The position numbers and the translations under genes were made by a program. The notes beneath the pieces were generated by a model. It saw only the letters and a program-made list of their open reading frames with translations, did no database searches and had not been told where the DNA came from. 64,000 nucleotides of DNA from Diphasiastrum complanatum. Lineage: Eukaryota; Streptophyta; Lycopodiopsida; Lycopodiales; Lycopodiaceae. This document shows positions 62,290-64,000 of the stretch, in pieces. The first letter of the stretch is position 1, and each line of letters starts with the position of its first letter. Location: assembly GCA_029204225.1 (NCBI GenBank), contig CM055113.1, positions 19,103,413 through 19,167,412 of the forward strand. Reading direction: 5' to 3'.

Positions 62290-63440
62290 AAAGCTGACAT
62301 TCATCCAGTTCCTTCTCAGAAATTGATTGCTGATAAGCGGTGAAAATTGGCATGTCTGCATTAATGAACTAAACTTGTTACCTCGTAGAAATGAACTAAA
62401 ATTGCCACACGCGACAATGTTGCTAAAAGACGATAGTGTTGGTTTTTTGCAAAAAAAATGACAGTGTCCTAAAATCTCGTTTCCTTCATATTAGGGTAGC
62501 TCTACAATTTTGCCAAAGTCATTTTCTTAACATTTGAGGCACTTTGAAAAATGCGAAACATGCGACTCTACAGTTTTACTCGCAAATCCTGACAAGCGAA
62601 AAAAGAGACACTGCATTTTTACACGTAATTTTTGACAGGCGATAGTGTCGTTAAAATATGAAATATGTGTAATTTTACTCGTAATTCTTGACAAGTGATA
62701 CTGTCTGGATTGTAGAGAGAGAAAATGCGACACAGTTGTCAAACTCCATGTATTTTGCAAACTGTGTAAAAACATTTGTAATTCTGCAGACTGTATAAAA
62801 ACATGAGAAAATCCGCAGAACTGGATAAACAATGGATGAGGATTAAAACTGATTAGTCAATTAGTAAGAAGGAGAATAATCCCACACATAAATCATTCAT
62901 ACAAGTACACGCACGTGTGTGGACACCTAAGTATGAAAATGTCTTCCTCTCGAGTAGAGAGAGAATTAACCATCCAAAACTCGAGTAGAGAGAGAAGATC
63001 AAGATTTGCCAAAATAGTATAGAAATCTCATAACTCCAAAAACTTAATTACAAATGAGCTAAGTCACATATAAGCAGTAATCTAGGGTGAAGGGGAGTGA
63101 AACATGATTAGGCCCCTTTTTTTTCCTCCTACAAATCCTATTGGTTGACTGACATATGAGCCCTCAATCTTGATTGGACCATTTTGATTGAATTCTAGCA
63201 TTTTGATTGGTCACTAACTCTCATGCCAACACATAGGGATGAGTCACTCACCAAATCTCAACTTGACAAGTGTAAGTAGCCTAACCTACCTCAAGCTACA
63301 TCACTTTCTACTTTTGGCCAAATCAAGCCTTTACATGTGTACTTGCCTATTTTGCCTCTTATGCCAAAAATGGCCCTATCACCTACTCACACATGGATAG
63401 ATGTCTCTAAAACCCTGACTCAATATGACTAAGTTACTTT
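62290..63440 (-). repeat. LTR-like DNA beyond copia G
   Basis: Just outside the gag start is a degraded PBS (minus CAGTATCAGAGAATTG, about 62,275-62,290), so a 5' LTR should begin near 62,291. Segments 62,560-62,720 repeat GCGACTCTACAG/GCGATAGTGTC-like words. From about 62,880 to 63,030, CTCGAGTAGAGAGAGAA occurs twice, as in the copia D LTRs, suggesting a second, related LTR. Boundaries are not resolved. Confidence 0.45.
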
Positions 63441-63469
63441 TGACTATTTTTCCACACGTGGAAACAATT

Positions 63470-63719
63470 AGAATTAAAGTAGATCACTGTGCTACTGTAC
63501 TCTGGGTCCTATCAATTGATAAGGATCAGGTGGCCTCGCCACGAGGCAAGTCGATGGGACACGCATCCCGCCAACGGCAACCTGGGTCATGCATGGGTTG
63601 CCTGAGCGAACAACTATTTTGAGAAATACAGTTGCTATGTGAGCTTGCTGTGGAGAGTGTTTTCTATCTGTGTTACTGTGTAGCATGATCTGTGTTCCTG
63701 TTCGAAGCAAATTCTAAGT
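63470..63719 (+). repeat. Possible LTR end followed by a degenerate PBS
   Basis: A GC-richer block ends AAATTCTAAGT and is followed by TGGTATCATAGTC (63,720-63,732), similar to the Met-type PBS. The remaining 270 bases would be the leader of an element continuing off the right edge. Confidence 0.45.
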
Positions 63720-64000
63720 TGGTATCATAGTCGTACAGGGAGTGTACACAGTACATTGTTGCCTTTGAAGAGAGCTTCGGGAGAAGAGCAGTCTTCTGAG
63801 AGTTTGGGGTCTACGGCGTGTTGGAGATATAAAGTGAAGCACTGGTGCATAGCTTCTAACATACAGAATGCTTGTTAGGCTTGAGACTGTGTGAGGTTTC
63901 AGTGTTAGGACTTGTCAGTTGAATCTAAAGAGCGGAATTCTGAAAATACTGTAAAGAGACTGCTTGGCGTTTGCAGTCGGTGTGCATCCAAACGGACACC

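Overview
The window looks like nuclear DNA of a land plant. It is AT-rich and full of LTR retrotransposon remains of the plant Ty1/copia and Ty3/gypsy types. Several primer-binding sites (PBS) have the initiator-Met form TGGTATCAGAGC, and one has a TGGCGCCGTTGCCGG form. There is a hAT transposase remnant, one spliced F-box gene with short GT-AG introns, and one tRNA-Leu-like sequence. I see no operon-like or bacterial organisation. The species cannot be told from the sequence.

Layout. 0-8 kb: a copia element (copia A, minus strand) whose integrase is interrupted by a gypsy element with a long intact reading frame (gypsy A). The gypsy has lost its 3' end and 3' LTR. 8-10.3 kb: a decayed gypsy RT/RNase H piece (plus) and a hAT C-terminal remnant (minus). 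12.2-15.9 kb: the best host gene, an eight-exon F-box protein on the minus strand whose splice phases all agree. 16-19 kb: intergenic DNA with a candidate MITE and a tandem duplication. 19-21.1 kb: decayed copia RT/RNase H (copia B, plus) followed by an LTR-like segment with a PBS. 24-30.4 kb: a degraded gypsy on the minus strand (gypsy C) with an unusual tandem pair of retropepsin domains, a PBS and a 1-kb 5' LTR. 33.3-39.5 kb: a long CA microsatellite, a miniature LTR-PBS-LTR element, a third inverted copy of the same LTR, and a coiled-coil acidic ORF beside it.

41.3-43.75 kb (plus) holds a spliced but stop-bearing gene of an unidentified family. It is not a retroelement and resembles, from memory only, uncharacterised transposase-like proteins. 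I regard it as the most interesting item. A truncated gypsy RT fused in frame to an unknown acidic segment lies convergent to it. 45.2 kb: tRNA-Leu(AAG)-like sequence. 47.5-48.3 kb: an old degenerate repeat field. 49.2-50.7 kb: a copia LTR and RNase H (copia F). 50.8-57.4 kb: a gypsy deletion derivative (gypsy E, gag joined to integrase) split by a structurally complete copia element (copia D, 51,199-56,715) with a perfect 5-bp target duplication, but lacking the integrase core. 59.2-62.2 kb: a copia element (copia G) of the same family as copia B, truncated by an unknown ORF segment. 62.3-64 kb: LTR-like DNA.

The window reads as a heterochromatin-like nest of elements around one probable host gene. 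Many in-frame stops are of the type C-to-T or G-to-A change would produce, which fits loss through cytosine methylation of silenced copies. All family calls rest on motif reading without database searches.
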